In this document: positions 1-8,351 of the stretch, in pieces
Position numbering within the stretch: the stretch's first letter is position 1
How the letters are laid out: each line of letters begins with the position of its first letter
From: Bacteroidales bacterium
GTDB lineage: Bacteria > Bacteroidota > Bacteroidia > Bacteroidales > WCHB1-69
Assembly: GCA_016288655.1 (NCBI GenBank)
Contig: JAEEKX010000009.1
Span: 1 to 54,268, forward strand
Direction of reading: 5' to 3'
Length of the DNA stretch: 54,268 nucleotides
Position numbers and translations under genes: made by a program
The notes under the pieces: generated by a model
Databases searched by the model: none
The model's input: the letters and a program-made list of their open reading frames with translations, nothing else
Told to the model about the DNA's origin: nothing

Positions 1-4
1 ATAT

Positions 5-112
5 ATGAAATAGTTCGTAATAATTATACACTTATTGATAATTCCCATTGCAATGATTTGCGCACAGCAAGTTACACGCGACGAAGCCGTAATGGCGGCT
101 GTAAATACGTAC
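5..112 (+). pseudogene. 5' remnant of a secreted-protein gene
   Basis: From the ATG at 5 one frame reads MK, then a TAG stop, then a hydrophobic stretch (FVIIIHLLIIPIAMICA) and AQQVTRDEAV. That is the shape of a Bacteroidetes signal peptide followed by a mature N-terminus. The likeness stops at a 20-bp palindrome at 113-132, and the frame then runs into the leader of the next gene and ends at a TGA just past 172. I read it as the front end of a lost exported-protein gene, inactivated by the early TAG and by truncation. No family can be assigned from about 35 codons. A start at the internal ATG at 53 cannot be excluded, but it would lack a proper signal peptide. Confidence 0.45.
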
Positions 113-132
113 AGACAACGCATGCGTTGTCT
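113..132. repeat. 20-bp perfect palindrome (copy 1)
   Basis: AGACAACGCATGCGTTGTCT is a perfect inverted repeat around GCATGC. A close relative (AGACCACGCATGCGTGGTCT) lies at 3012-3031, and a 12-nt half copy lies at 47152-47163. It looks like a small dispersed palindromic element. Confidence 0.7.
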
Positions 133-171
133 CTGCCCAACAATTCAACAAACCAACAAAAACCAAACATC

Positions 172-825
172 ATGAAAACACCACCCCTTTTCAAAAAACT
201 ATTTCTCCTCGTGCTGCTGGTAGCGGCGGGGAGCTTCAGCCAGCGGGCGATGGCGCAGGAGGATACCATTGCGACTTGTTCTACTCGCACACAACCTCTT
301 TACAAACATAGTGTCGGCGGCTGCGCAGGTTATATAGGTGGCCTTTCTATGAAATTCAATTTGAAGGGCAATGTTTATTTGCAGACGGATTGGGGCGTGA
401 CAGGACATTTATCCCTGTTGTATCCGTATATCGGAGAATTAGGTCCGATGTTATATCTAGGGATTGGCGGGGATGTGAGTTTTTTATATGAAAAGAAGTT
501 TCGTAATGCAACCAATACGTGGTGGTTGGCAGGTGTAAATTTGTTAGGGGACAAGCATCTTTTCGACAATGGTTTAAAAACAGGATATTGGAGGACAGGG
601 GCGAGAATTGTGCTGGGATTAGAATGGAGATTGGACGTGCCTATCTGCTTCCAATTAGAAGCGCGTCAGGGTTATGGTCTGATTTTTGCTCCGGACTGGG
701 ACGAACACGATTACAGCAGAGACAAGTACTGGTCATTCTGCGGGAGCCCCTATCATTTTTTTGATTTTTCAATGGTCTTCTCGGTCCGGTATTGTTTTGG
801 TAAATATAAAGATAAGTTGCTGTGA
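172..825 (+). CDS. Hypothetical outer-membrane/secreted protein
   Basis: 217 residues from the ATG at 172. The start was chosen because a clear signal peptide follows it (lysines at 2, 8 and 9, a hydrophobic core of about 15 residues, then a likely cut near AMA-QED). The mature part is rich in aromatic and glycine residues in alternating patterns such as YLQTDWGV and LYLGIGGDVSF, and ends in an aromatic strand (FSMVFSVRYCFG). This suggests a small beta-barrel of the kind common in Bacteroidetes outer membranes. I do not recognise a named family, and the function is unknown. The next gene is convergent, so it appears to be a single-gene unit. Confidence 0.6.
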   Translation: MKTPPLFKKLFLLVLLVAAGSFSQRAMAQEDTIATCSTRTQPLYKHSVGGCAGYIGGLSMKFNLKGNVYLQTDWGVTGHLSLLYPYIGELGPMLYLGIGGDVSFLYEKKFRNATNTWWLAGVNLLGDKHLFDNGLKTGYWRTGARIVLGLEWRLDVPICFQLEARQGYGLIFAPDWDEHDYSRDKYWSFCGSPYHFFDFSMVFSVRYCFGKYKDKLL

Positions 826-1004
826 AGTAATTTCTTGCCTTTTTTTAGTGTTCCACTTTGCAGCACAACGGGTATCGCCCGCTGAAAATCGAAAACTTGC
901 ATTGCAAAACGAAGTGCAGAAGGCCACGGACAGTTCGATTTTCTAGACGACCGGGCACAAGAACAGCAGCAGTCGCCGGATTTCAGGAGAAGAAGAATCC
1001 GCAA

Positions 1005-1586
1005 TTAATTCATCCACAATGAATTGGGAAATGTAAGCCAGTGGCGGTAGTCGTCGCCGAGTTGCCAAACCGCCGCATCCCACACCTTGGGCGCGGGCAC
1101 GTCGAAGACCAACTGCGGCACGTAGGGCGACACCACCCACATCCCTTGCGCCACCTCCTCATCGAGTTGCCCCTCGCTCCATCCCGAATAACCGGCGAAA
1201 AAGCGGTACTTCAGCGTTCCCACCGCATGGTGCTCGATCAGCGCCAGCAATACCGGATCCATGCCAGCGTACAGCCCCTCCTGCACCTGCGAGAAGCGCT
1301 CGGGGTCGGCAAAGGTGTGCAAGCTGAAGACCTCCTCTCCCAACACCGGTCCGCCCACCGACAGGAGCGCATCCACATGCCACGAAGGATAGACCTTTTG
1401 TACGGTATAGTGCGACAACTTATTGATAATCAACCCTGAAGCGCCTTTTTCGCTATAGTCGAGTATCAACACAACCGTGCGATTGAAGAAGGCATCGTTG
1501 TAGAACGGCGTCGAAATCAACATCACGCCGCTCGCCAAATCCACCCCTGTGGACCGCACATTCATGTAGTCTTTGTAGTAATCCAT
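1005..1586 (-). CDS. AlgH/YqgE (UPF0301) family protein
   Basis: 193 residues. The N-terminal part GVDLASGVMLISTPFYNDAFFNRTVVLILDY is the characteristic opening of the UPF0301 (AlgH/YqgE) family. The GGPV motif (SVGGPVLGEE) and the FAGYSGWSEGQLDEEV block are also conserved family features, and the length matches the usual ~185-200 residues. The ATG at 1586 was preferred over an upstream in-frame codon because a -7 box lies only a few bases before it (1595-1602). The molecular function of the family is not settled, despite the name AlgH from Pseudomonas. It stands alone, divergent from the MurL-like gene. Confidence 0.9.
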   Translation of the reverse strand: MDYYKDYMNVRSTGVDLASGVMLISTPFYNDAFFNRTVVLILDYSEKGASGLIINKLSHYTVQKVYPSWHVDALLSVGGPVLGEEVFSLHTFADPERFSQVQEGLYAGMDPVLLALIEHHAVGTLKYRFFAGYSGWSEGQLDEEVAQGMWVVSPYVPQLVFDVPAPKVWDAAVWQLGDDYRHWLTFPNSLWMN

Positions 1587-1594
1587 TTCGGGTG

Positions 1595-1602
1595 CAAACT
1601 TA
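1595..1602 (-). promoter_or_regulatory. -7 box TAAGTTTG for the AlgH-family gene
   Basis: Reads TAAGTTTG on the minus strand, matching the Bacteroidetes -7 consensus TAnnTTTG. It is 8 bases upstream of the ATG, so the leader would be very short. Confidence 0.5.
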
Positions 1603-1651
1603 CACAAAATTTCGTTGCCACGAAAACATTGCCCATCCGAACAGAAAATTG

Positions 1652-1659
1652 TATTTTTG
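1652..1659 (+). promoter_or_regulatory. -7 box TATTTTTG for the MurL-like gene
   Basis: Match to TAnnTTTG, 19 bases before the ATG at 1679. It supports that start over upstream in-frame codons. Confidence 0.6.
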
Positions 1660-1678
1660 CAAACTCAAAAGGAAAATC

Positions 1679-2950
1679 ATGCAAAACCAGGCCAAATTTT
1701 TGCAACTTCGTGCACAATACCCCCTCTTCACGTATGAGGACTATAAGTATGAAGTAGTTGATAATCAGATTAATATCAAATTCACTTACAAAATTGGAGA
1801 CGACATTACCTTCGCCCCGAAGATGACACTGCTGCCCGGTCGGAATGTCCGCCCCTTCGATACCGAAAGTTTAGGCGGATTGATTTTCCATATCGGCTTG
1901 ATCGAACTTATCAGTTACTGGAAATGCACATGCTCGCCCACCGTGCATGTACGCGGCTTCCGGCTCGACGAAGAGCAGCAACAGTGGTGGAAAAAACTCT
2001 ACTGGAAAGGGTTGGGGGAATTTTTCCACCAAAATGGCATCACCTCCAACCGTGAGGAGTTCCTGCATTTTCGTTTCGATGACAACGCCCTTCCTACCTC
2101 CGCCTGCCAATGCCAAAAAGTGGCAGAGTCTAACCGTGTTATCGTACCCATTGGAGGGGGAAAAGACTCGGTGGTAACCTTAGAACATCAAAGGAAAGAG
2201 CATGAAATTGTGCCTTTCATCATCAACCCACGGGGAGCGACGTTGGAGTGCGCTCGCGTGGCCGGATTCCCCGCGCCCGAGGATATCGTGGTGCTTCGTC
2301 GGCAAATTGATGGTAAGTTGCTGGAACTCAACGCCGCCGGGTACCTCAACGGGCACACGCCCTTCTCCGCCATGCTCGCCTTCTACAGTACGTTGGTGAG
2401 TACCGTGACCGGCACCCGCGAGGTGGCTCTATCCAACGAGGCCAGCGCCAACGAGCCTACCATCCTTGGCACCGAAATCAATCACCAGTATTCTAAATCG
2501 CTGGAGTTTGAGGAGGACTTTCGACACTATGTCAGCCGTTACCTCGGCGATTGCAACCACTATTACAGTTACTTACGTCCCTACAGCGAGTTGGAGATCG
2601 CCCGTTTTTTTGCACAGTACCCCGACTATTTTCCCGTCTTCAAGAGCTGCAACGCTGGCAGCAAGACCGACATCTGGTGCTGCAACTGCCCCAAATGCCT
2701 CTTCGCCTATATCATCTTATCCCCCTTCATTGACGCCGACACCATGGTGGAGATTTTCGGAGAGGATCTGCTTGACAAGCCCTCCCTGCAACAATATTTC
2801 GATGAACTGACGGGCGTGGCGGAAGAGAAGCCCTTCGAGTGCGTCGGCACCATCGACGAGGTGAATCGCGCCATGGAGATGATAGCCGCTTCCGGACGGG
2901 ACACCTATTTTGTCCGCCGCTGGAAGGCGAGACGACCTACCTTGTCCTGA
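1679..2950 (+). CDS. MurL-like PP-loop protein (UDP-MurNAc-L-Ala-L-Glu epimerase family)
   Basis: 423 residues. Around residue 160 there is a PP-loop (VPIGGGKDSVVTLE), the nucleotide-binding motif of adenine-nucleotide alpha-hydrolase folds. Upstream is PFDTESLGGLIFHIGLIELISYW. Downstream are a cysteine-rich block (CNAGSKTDIWCCNCPKC) and KPFECVGTIDE. This order resembles MurL, the Xanthomonas enzyme that epimerises the terminal L-Glu of UDP-MurNAc-L-Ala-L-Glu and so supplies D-Glu to peptidoglycan without glutamate racemase. The family call is from memory of the motif pattern and the activity is inferred. No MurD2-like ligase is adjacent. The start follows a -7 box at 1652-1659. Alternative: another ATP-pyrophosphatase-like enzyme of unknown substrate. 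Confidence 0.6.
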   Translation: MQNQAKFLQLRAQYPLFTYEDYKYEVVDNQINIKFTYKIGDDITFAPKMTLLPGRNVRPFDTESLGGLIFHIGLIELISYWKCTCSPTVHVRGFRLDEEQQQWWKKLYWKGLGEFFHQNGITSNREEFLHFRFDDNALPTSACQCQKVAESNRVIVPIGGGKDSVVTLEHQRKEHEIVPFIINPRGATLECARVAGFPAPEDIVVLRRQIDGKLLELNAAGYLNGHTPFSAMLAFYSTLVSTVTGTREVALSNEASANEPTILGTEINHQYSKSLEFEEDFRHYVSRYLGDCNHYYSYLRPYSELEIARFFAQYPDYFPVFKSCNAGSKTDIWCCNCPKCLFAYIILSPFIDADTMVEIFGEDLLDKPSLQQYFDELTGVAEEKPFECVGTIDEVNRAMEMIAASGRDTYFVRRWKARRPTLS

Positions 2951-3011
2951 AATAAGTTGCCTTTTTAGTCGCTCTCCTCAAGATAAAAAAACAACAAATG
3001 CCCCACCGTAC

Positions 3012-3031
3012 AGACCACGCATGCGTGGTCT
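3012..3031. repeat. 20-bp perfect palindrome (copy 2)
   Basis: AGACCACGCATGCGTGGTCT, a perfect inverted repeat between the convergent MurL-like and kdsC genes. Related to the palindrome at 113-132 (same GCATGC core, differing by one symmetrical base pair). No T-run follows, so it is not a classical terminator. Confidence 0.7.
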
Positions 3032-3043
3032 TCGTCCGAACTA

Positions 3044-3565
3044 TTACCAAATGCAGGCGTCCTCCTCAAACCAGCGGCCGTGCAACTTGAGGGTCCGCTC
3101 GATGACGTCGCGCACGCAACCGTGACCGCCCGGGCGCGTGGAAACATAGTCGGCCGTGGCCTTGATCTCCTCGGAAGCATCGGAGGGACAGCACTTGCAG
3201 CCCGCCTCCTGCATCATCCGGTAGTCGGGAATGTCGTCGCCCATGATCAGCACCTGCTCCTTCGTGAGTTGGTTCTCCTCCATGTACTCTTTCAGTTTCT
3301 GCACCTTGTCGGGTACGGAAAGGTAGATGTCCATGTGGGGGAAGGTGCGGTAACGCAAGCGCATGGTGTCGGAAAAGCCGCCCGAGATGATGGCCACGTG
3401 ATAGCCCTTCTTCAGCGCGTACTGGATGGCATAACCGTCCTTGGCGTTGGTCCCGCGGATCATGTCGCCATCGGGCATCACATAGATCATCCCATCGGAG
3501 AGCACTCCGTCGAAGTCGAAGATAAAGGTGGTGATTTTCGCTAATTTGTTTTCTATATTATCCAT
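3044..3565 (-). CDS. kdsC: 3-deoxy-D-manno-octulosonate 8-phosphate phosphatase KdsC
   Basis: 173 residues, a HAD-superfamily phosphatase of the short cap-less class. It dephosphorylates KDO-8-phosphate to KDO for lipid A inner core synthesis in the cytoplasm. Motif I is FIFDFDGVLSDG (nucleophile and acid/base Asp pair). Motif II is AIISGG. The motif III/IV region is DKVQKLKEY followed by LIMGDDIPDYRMM. The C-terminal TRPGGHGCVRDV is typical of KdsC. Length matches the family (~170). It is the last gene of a leftward run; the DUF2520 gene ends 8 bases upstream of its start. Confidence 0.92.
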   Translation of the reverse strand: MDNIENKLAKITTFIFDFDGVLSDGMIYVMPDGDMIRGTNAKDGYAIQYALKKGYHVAIISGGFSDTMRLRYRTFPHMDIYLSVPDKVQKLKEYMEENQLTKEQVLIMGDDIPDYRMMQEAGCKCCPSDASEEIKATADYVSTRPGGHGCVRDVIERTLKLHGRWFEEDACIW

Positions 3566-3573
3566 AGTATCAA

Positions 3574-4419
3574 TTACTTATTATCTCGTCGATTTTGAAT
3601 ATAGGCCGACATGATGCCATAAATTTGCCGTTTCTGCTCGTCATCGAGCAGGGCGAGGTGCCGATCCATGACCGACTGGTCGCCCCGAACCGCCGGCCCC
3701 GTCTGCGCCTCTTTCGGGGATAGTGTCTGCAACTTATTTAACGTATTTTGTAACAAGGGAAGCAGTATCCGAGGGTCGATATTTGCATTTTTTAAGATGT
3801 CGAAAGCGATGCCGTAGAGGGCATTCGAGAAGTTGCAGGCGAAAACGGCGGCCAGATGGAGTTGCTGTCGGACGGCTTCATCCATCCGCACCACCGAGTC
3901 GGTAAGTTGGCCGGCAAGTCGGAAAATCTGTTCTTCTGTCTGACTGTCAGCCCCTTCCACACAGATGGGTACCTGCACTTGCGAAAAGTCCATGCCGGCG
4001 CTCAGCGTTTGACAAGGGTAGAGGATGCCGAAACGTTGCGCGATGGGAGCCAACACCCGCTGCGAGACCGTGCCGGAAGTGAGCAGTGCGAAAGGCAGTT
4101 GCATCGGAATCTCCTTCACCACCTCCTCGTAGGCGTCGTCTTTGAGGGAGAAGAGGTAGAGGTCGCTGCCCTCCCGCAACTTCCGCAGGTCGTCGATGGC
4201 CATGGCACCACATGTCTCCGCTAATTTTTCACTTTTTTTAAGACTTCTACTGTAGATTTGCGAAATGGAAATGTTTGCTTTTTTTAACGCAAATGCCAAC
4301 CAGGCGGCCACATTGCCCGCCCCAATCAAGGTCACCGTGCCGATTTCAGGGAAAAGGGCGTGGTAGGTGGTCGCCGCATTGGGGGTGTTGAGGTGCGAAA
4401 AAGGGAATACGATACTCAT
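3574..4419 (-). CDS. Rossmann-fold DUF2520 protein
   Basis: 281 residues. A nucleotide-binding Rossmann motif (VTLIGAGNVAAWLAFAL) begins near residue 30. The C-terminal half carries the DUF2520 signature: a helical region with AAVFACNFSNALYGIA, then TGPAVRGDQSVMDRHLALL. The fold is that of NADP-dependent oxidoreductases related to ketopantoate and F420-dependent reductases; the substrate is unknown. In Bacteroidetes this family often lies beside kdsC, as here. Its start overlaps the ispE stop (ATGA, 4416-4419), so translation is probably coupled. The N-terminus is about 25 residues longer than the Rossmann core needs, so an internal start is possible. Confidence 0.85.
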   Translation of the reverse strand: MSIVFPFSHLNTPNAATTYHALFPEIGTVTLIGAGNVAAWLAFALKKANISISQIYSRSLKKSEKLAETCGAMAIDDLRKLREGSDLYLFSLKDDAYEEVVKEIPMQLPFALLTSGTVSQRVLAPIAQRFGILYPCQTLSAGMDFSQVQVPICVEGADSQTEEQIFRLAGQLTDSVVRMDEAVRQQLHLAAVFACNFSNALYGIAFDILKNANIDPRILLPLLQNTLNKLQTLSPKEAQTGPAVRGDQSVMDRHLALLDDEQKRQIYGIMSAYIQNRRDNK

Positions 4420-5219
4420 TGGGAAAGGTTTTGTCCGAGGAAAAATGGGGAGAGGTCGATGGGGTGCGGCGCGATGGCGAAAACCGCGGAGCCGCTGCCC
4501 GATAACGCCGCGTACTCTGCGCCCAGATCGTAGAATTTCCGCTTGATCTCTGCCAAAATCGGGTATAGTGGGAAGAGGGCGTCCTCAAAGTCGTTGGGGA
4601 ACAACTCCCGCCAACGGGAGAGCGGCTCTGCCAACAAATCGCACAGATGCGGACGCCCCGCCTGCGGAACCACCCGCGCGTAGGCCTCCGCCGTGGAGAT
4701 GGAAAAGTCGGGCTTGAAGACACTGACAACCTTATCCGACAAGTCAAGATCTACCGCCCGCATCACCTCTCCCCTTCCGGTGGCATATACCGGTCGATTC
4801 AAGATGAAAAAGGGCACGTCACTGCCCAACCGCGCCGCATATTGACAGAGTTGACCGTCGGTAAGGCGTAAATCATAGAGATCGTTCAACGCCTTCAGCA
4901 CCGCCGCGGCATCGGAAGAACCACCGCCCAACCCCGCTCCCGACGGAATGCGCTTGACTAATTTTATCGATATTCCTGATAAATCAACATCTTGCTGTAA
5001 AATTTGGAACGCTTTGACACATAGGTTCTTCTCAGGTTCTACTGAAAAATCACCACCCTCCATTTTCAGCTCTATTCTGCCAGAATTTGGCACAATATCC
5101 AACGTATCGCAGACGGTATCGACGGGAATGAAGATGGTTTCCAGATTGTGGAAACCATCGTTTCTTCGTTCTGTGACGTACAGTCCGAGATTTACCTTGA
5201 AATTGGCAGAGGCAATCAA
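4416..5219 (-). CDS. ispE: 4-diphosphocytidyl-2-C-methyl-D-erythritol kinase IspE
   Basis: 267 residues. A GHMP-family kinase that phosphorylates CDP-methylerythritol in the non-mevalonate isoprenoid pathway. The N-terminal SANFKVNLGLYVTERRNDGFHNLETIF carries the substrate-binding Lys/Asn/His block (ANFKVNLGL, GFHNLET). The ATP loop is IPSGAGLGGGSSDAAAVLKALN, with catalytic Asp in GSDVPFF. The C-terminal ALSGSGSAVFAI is GHMP motif 3. It overlaps both the upstream kinase gene (5216-5219) and the downstream DUF2520 gene by 4 bases, so it sits inside a tightly coupled operon. Confidence 0.93.
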   Translation of the reverse strand: MIASANFKVNLGLYVTERRNDGFHNLETIFIPVDTVCDTLDIVPNSGRIELKMEGGDFSVEPEKNLCVKAFQILQQDVDLSGISIKLVKRIPSGAGLGGGSSDAAAVLKALNDLYDLRLTDGQLCQYAARLGSDVPFFILNRPVYATGRGEVMRAVDLDLSDKVVSVFKPDFSISTAEAYARVVPQAGRPHLCDLLAEPLSRWRELFPNDFEDALFPLYPILAEIKRKFYDLGAEYAALSGSGSAVFAIAPHPIDLSPFFLGQNLSQ

Positions 5220-6193
5220 AGTTGATTCTTTTCGATATTGAGTTTATTCCATTGGTTATCAGAAAGTTTCGCGCCCACAGTCGCCACGGCTTCATCGCCG
5301 ACAGCGGCTGCGAAGCGGATGGTCTTGTCGGCGGAGTATCCGTTCATCAGTCCGTAGAGGAAGCCGGCGGCGTAGGCGTCGCCCGCGCCGTTGGTATCGA
5401 CGGGCTTCTTGCCATTGGTGCCGGCGGACACCTTCTCGCCGCAAACGTTGGCGATGGATCCTTTCCCGCCCAACTTCACCACGGCGACCTCACAGTACTT
5501 CGACAACTCGTCGAGTGCCGCTTCCCCCTCCTTGCCGGTGAAGGCGCGGGCCTCATCCTCGTTGGCGAAGATGATGTCCACGTAGTCGCGCAACAACAGC
5601 GCCACGAAATCGCGGTGCTCCTCAATCAGGTTGAAGGAGGCCATGTCCATGGAGATCTTCAGCCCGTTGCGCTTGGCCGTCTGGCAGGCGGTCAGGATCA
5701 AATCGTGGTTGAAAATCAGATAGCCCTCCACGTGGATGCAGTCGTACTGGCGGATGATGGGCTCTTCTATCTCATTAGCATTCAGTGCGGAAGCGGCGCC
5801 CAAGTAGGTGGCGAAGGTGCGTTCCGCATCCTGCGTCATGAGCGTGGTGGCGATGCCGGTGTCGATGACGTTGGTGTGAATCAAGTGCGGCGTAATGCCA
5901 CTTTTTTTCATGTCCTCTTCAAAAAAGCGGCCAAACTCGTCCGTACCGACCTTGCCGATATAGCCCACCTCGCCGCCCAAGCGGGCAATGCCGTGCATAG
6001 TGTTGGAGGTGGACCCGCCGGTCGCCCGTACCTGCTTGAGGGGAGCGATGGTCTGGTGAATGTGGCGTTTCTTCTCGAGATCAATCATCTCCATGCCACC
6101 TTTGAGCAGAGAGAACTGTTGAAGCAGGGACTCATCGGGAAGGGTGACGATGACATCGACGAGCGCGTTCCCGATTCCAATGATTTTCTTCAT
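5216..6193 (-). CDS. PfkB-family sugar/nucleoside kinase (adenosine kinase-like)
   Basis: 325 residues. PfkB signature 1 is ATGGSTSNTMHGIARLGG. Signature 2 with the catalytic Asp is PVDTNGAGDAYAAGFLYG. The N-terminus IIGIGNALVDVIV matches the group annotated as adenosine kinase-like in Bacteroidetes. It would phosphorylate a ribose-containing substrate with ATP; which one cannot be told from sequence. The 4-base overlap with ispE and the 11-base gap from the FadL-type porin gene place it in the middle of a leftward operon. Confidence 0.85.
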   Translation of the reverse strand: MKKIIGIGNALVDVIVTLPDESLLQQFSLLKGGMEMIDLEKKRHIHQTIAPLKQVRATGGSTSNTMHGIARLGGEVGYIGKVGTDEFGRFFEEDMKKSGITPHLIHTNVIDTGIATTLMTQDAERTFATYLGAASALNANEIEEPIIRQYDCIHVEGYLIFNHDLILTACQTAKRNGLKISMDMASFNLIEEHRDFVALLLRDYVDIIFANEDEARAFTGKEGEAALDELSKYCEVAVVKLGGKGSIANVCGEKVSAGTNGKKPVDTNGAGDAYAAGFLYGLMNGYSADKTIRFAAAVGDEAVATVGAKLSDNQWNKLNIEKNQL

Positions 6194-6204
6194 TACGTTG
6201 TCTG

Positions 6205-7668
6205 TTAGAATCTTACGCCGAAGGTAGTGGCGAATTTATGGTTGACGTTGGAGATTTCGACCGGTTCAAGCAGGTCGTCTGTGTAGAACCAACTGTTTTC
6301 CCTGGCGATGCGGCAGACGTAGGCGAAATCGCAGAAGAAGACCTTGCCGTGGAAGCCGAGGCCGGCGCAGATGTTGTGGGAGTCGCCGGTGTTGACATTG
6401 CTCTTGAAGGGGGAACTGCTATAGGCGTAACCCGTGCGGAGACGAAACACGTTGGTGACGGCGAACTCGGCACCCACGCGAACGGTGTGGCAGGCGCCGT
6501 ATTTGTTCTTGATGGTCTGGTTTTCATCCTTGAAATTGTAACGGTACAGCACACTTTCAGAAGAGAAGAGTTTGGACATTGAATAGTCGGCAAACTCATA
6601 ATCGGCGCTGATAAAGGCACGTTTGGCGATGGTGAAACCGATGCTTCCTATCACGCGGAACGGAGTGGACAGCTTGTACTTGGAGATATTCTCGTAGGAA
6701 TCATTATAATGGGGACTGTCATAGTAAGCGTCAAATGAACGCTCATATTTTTCCTTCAAATTGGCATAGTAGGTCGGGGTGTGGATGGCCACGCCGAAGC
6801 GGAAGAAATCGACGGGCTGGTAGATGATGCCCAACTTGGCGTTGATGCCCGCGCCGGTGGTGCGCAGGTTCTCGTAGGAGCGGAAGTTGCGGAAGCCGCC
6901 CACGACATCGTTCTCGTCAGTCTCCGTGTACTCAGTTTCGGAACTGTAGTCAAGGATCGGAACGCCGAGGGTCATGCCGAGGTAGAGTTGATCGTTGTAG
7001 TTGCCGCCGATGGAGAAACTCATCTCGTCGATGCCGCCATTGGTCTTGGTGTAACTGTCCTGACGGAGGTTGTGGCCGGACAGGTAGTTGAGGTATTGGT
7101 CTTGGGAACCGGGAACGGTGTCGATGAGCCAGGTGTTCCAAGCGGCGAGACCGTCGTGGGTGAGGTCGTTGTAATTAATTCCGTTGCAGTTGTTTGTGAT
7201 GTTGTTCATCAAGGTACTGCCATGGCTCATGCCAGTGGCAGAGACCACGTTGTTGAAGTCGTTGATGCGGTTGTAGCCGAAGCCGAACTGCATCATGCGC
7301 CACTTGGTGGTGGGATTCTCCTCATCCCTGTTGAGACGCCACGAGAAGACGCCGCCGAAGTTGGAGAGGGAGTAGCGCACGCGCTTCTCGGAGACCTCCT
7401 CGCCGCTGTAGATCGCCTTGGTTCCTATCGCGTTGATAACGATGGGGGTAAAGGTGATCTCATCTTTTTTGTAAAGTCCGATGGCGGCAGGGTTGGTCGC
7501 CAATGCGGAGTAATCGCCGCCGATGGAGCCGAAAGCGCCGGCAGCGCCCATGAAACGTGCCGTTCCCGACCAGTTCACCTGTGAAAAACGGAACGCATCT
7601 ACATCATTTTGCGCCATGCCGACAAAGCCGAGCATCATGGCCGCACAAATAAGGACTAACTTTTTCAT
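6205..7668 (-). CDS. OmpP1/FadL-type outer-membrane transporter
   Basis: 487 residues with a signal peptide (MKKLVLICAAMMLGFVGMAQ). It is followed by the family hallmark RFMGAAGAFGSIGGDYSALATNPAAIGLY, the conserved N-terminal hatch region of FadL/TodX porins. The rest alternates aromatic strands and ends with KFATTFGVRF, a typical barrel C-terminus ending in Phe. In Proteobacteria these barrels take up hydrophobic compounds; the Bacteroidetes versions are poorly characterised. It heads the leftward series to kdsC, but no clear -7 box was found in the ~100 bases upstream. Confidence 0.85.
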   Translation of the reverse strand: MKKLVLICAAMMLGFVGMAQNDVDAFRFSQVNWSGTARFMGAAGAFGSIGGDYSALATNPAAIGLYKKDEITFTPIVINAIGTKAIYSGEEVSEKRVRYSLSNFGGVFSWRLNRDEENPTTKWRMMQFGFGYNRINDFNNVVSATGMSHGSTLMNNITNNCNGINYNDLTHDGLAAWNTWLIDTVPGSQDQYLNYLSGHNLRQDSYTKTNGGIDEMSFSIGGNYNDQLYLGMTLGVPILDYSSETEYTETDENDVVGGFRNFRSYENLRTTGAGINAKLGIIYQPVDFFRFGVAIHTPTYYANLKEKYERSFDAYYDSPHYNDSYENISKYKLSTPFRVIGSIGFTIAKRAFISADYEFADYSMSKLFSSESVLYRYNFKDENQTIKNKYGACHTVRVGAEFAVTNVFRLRTGYAYSSSPFKSNVNTGDSHNICAGLGFHGKVFFCDFAYVCRIARENSWFYTDDLLEPVEISNVNHKFATTFGVRF

Positions 7669-7769
7669 TATGTGTTGGTTTTGAAGTTTCTATAACAGAT
7701 GTGTGACTTATAAATTATAAGTTGGTTTAACTCTTCATATTATAACGTGTGAATTTTCACAAAATTGCA

Positions 7770-8351
7770 TCACGACTCGATGAGATTGTTCAGCATGGCA
7801 TAAACGGCAAGACCGGCAGCGGACTTGATGCCTGTTTTTCGCACGATGTTCTTGCGATGTGTGATGACCGTGTGGACAGAGATGTGCAACTTTTCGGCAA
7901 TTTCCTTGTTGGTTTGCCCCTTCGATAGCTCTATCAAAACGTCCCTTTCACGGTCGGAAAGTTCATATAAATCAGAACTTTCCGTCTTGTCGGAAGAGTT
8001 TTGCAGGACCTCAGTGATTTTGTCAATGATTTTCTGCGGCTCATCGTTGATTTCAATGACGGCATCAAAGTGTTTGAGCCACTGCTGGTCGAAGTAGGTG
8101 TAAACCAAGGCGACGAGCGGAGTCTGGGGTGAACCCTGGAACGCCGACTTGAAGGAGTTCCGCTTGGAGAAGTCCACCAACGCAGGGTTGATGAGGATGA
8201 GGTCGGGCTTGGCGACGACGATACGTTCGGCAATGCGGTCGAAAGTGTCGGCGGTGGCTACCACGTCAAAGTTGGTATGATTGTGCAGGATTTTGGTAAT
8301 ACCTTCCACAATAATGGATGACCGTTCTATTAGTAATACTCTCTTTTTCAT
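7770..8351 (-). CDS. LuxR-type response regulator with atypical receiver
   Basis: 193 residues. Residues 1-120 look like a CheY receiver (RVLLIERSSIIVEGITKIL...KPDLILINPALVDF). The usual phospho-acceptor Asp in D-L-I-L-L-D is replaced by Asn (LILINP), and the acidic pocket near the N-terminus is Glu/Arg. The C-terminal LuxR helix-turn-helix is complete (LSDRERDVLIELSKGQTNKEIAEKLHISVHTVITHRKNIVRKTGI). The gene starts on the stop of the hemerythrin gene (ATGA, 8348-8351), so the two are translated together. A phosphorylation-independent regulator linked to the hemerythrin protein is an inference. Confidence 0.85.
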   Translation of the reverse strand: MKKRVLLIERSSIIVEGITKILHNHTNFDVVATADTFDRIAERIVVAKPDLILINPALVDFSKRNSFKSAFQGSPQTPLVALVYTYFDQQWLKHFDAVIEINDEPQKIIDKITEVLQNSSDKTESSDLYELSDRERDVLIELSKGQTNKEIAEKLHISVHTVITHRKNIVRKTGIKSAAGLAVYAMLNNLIES

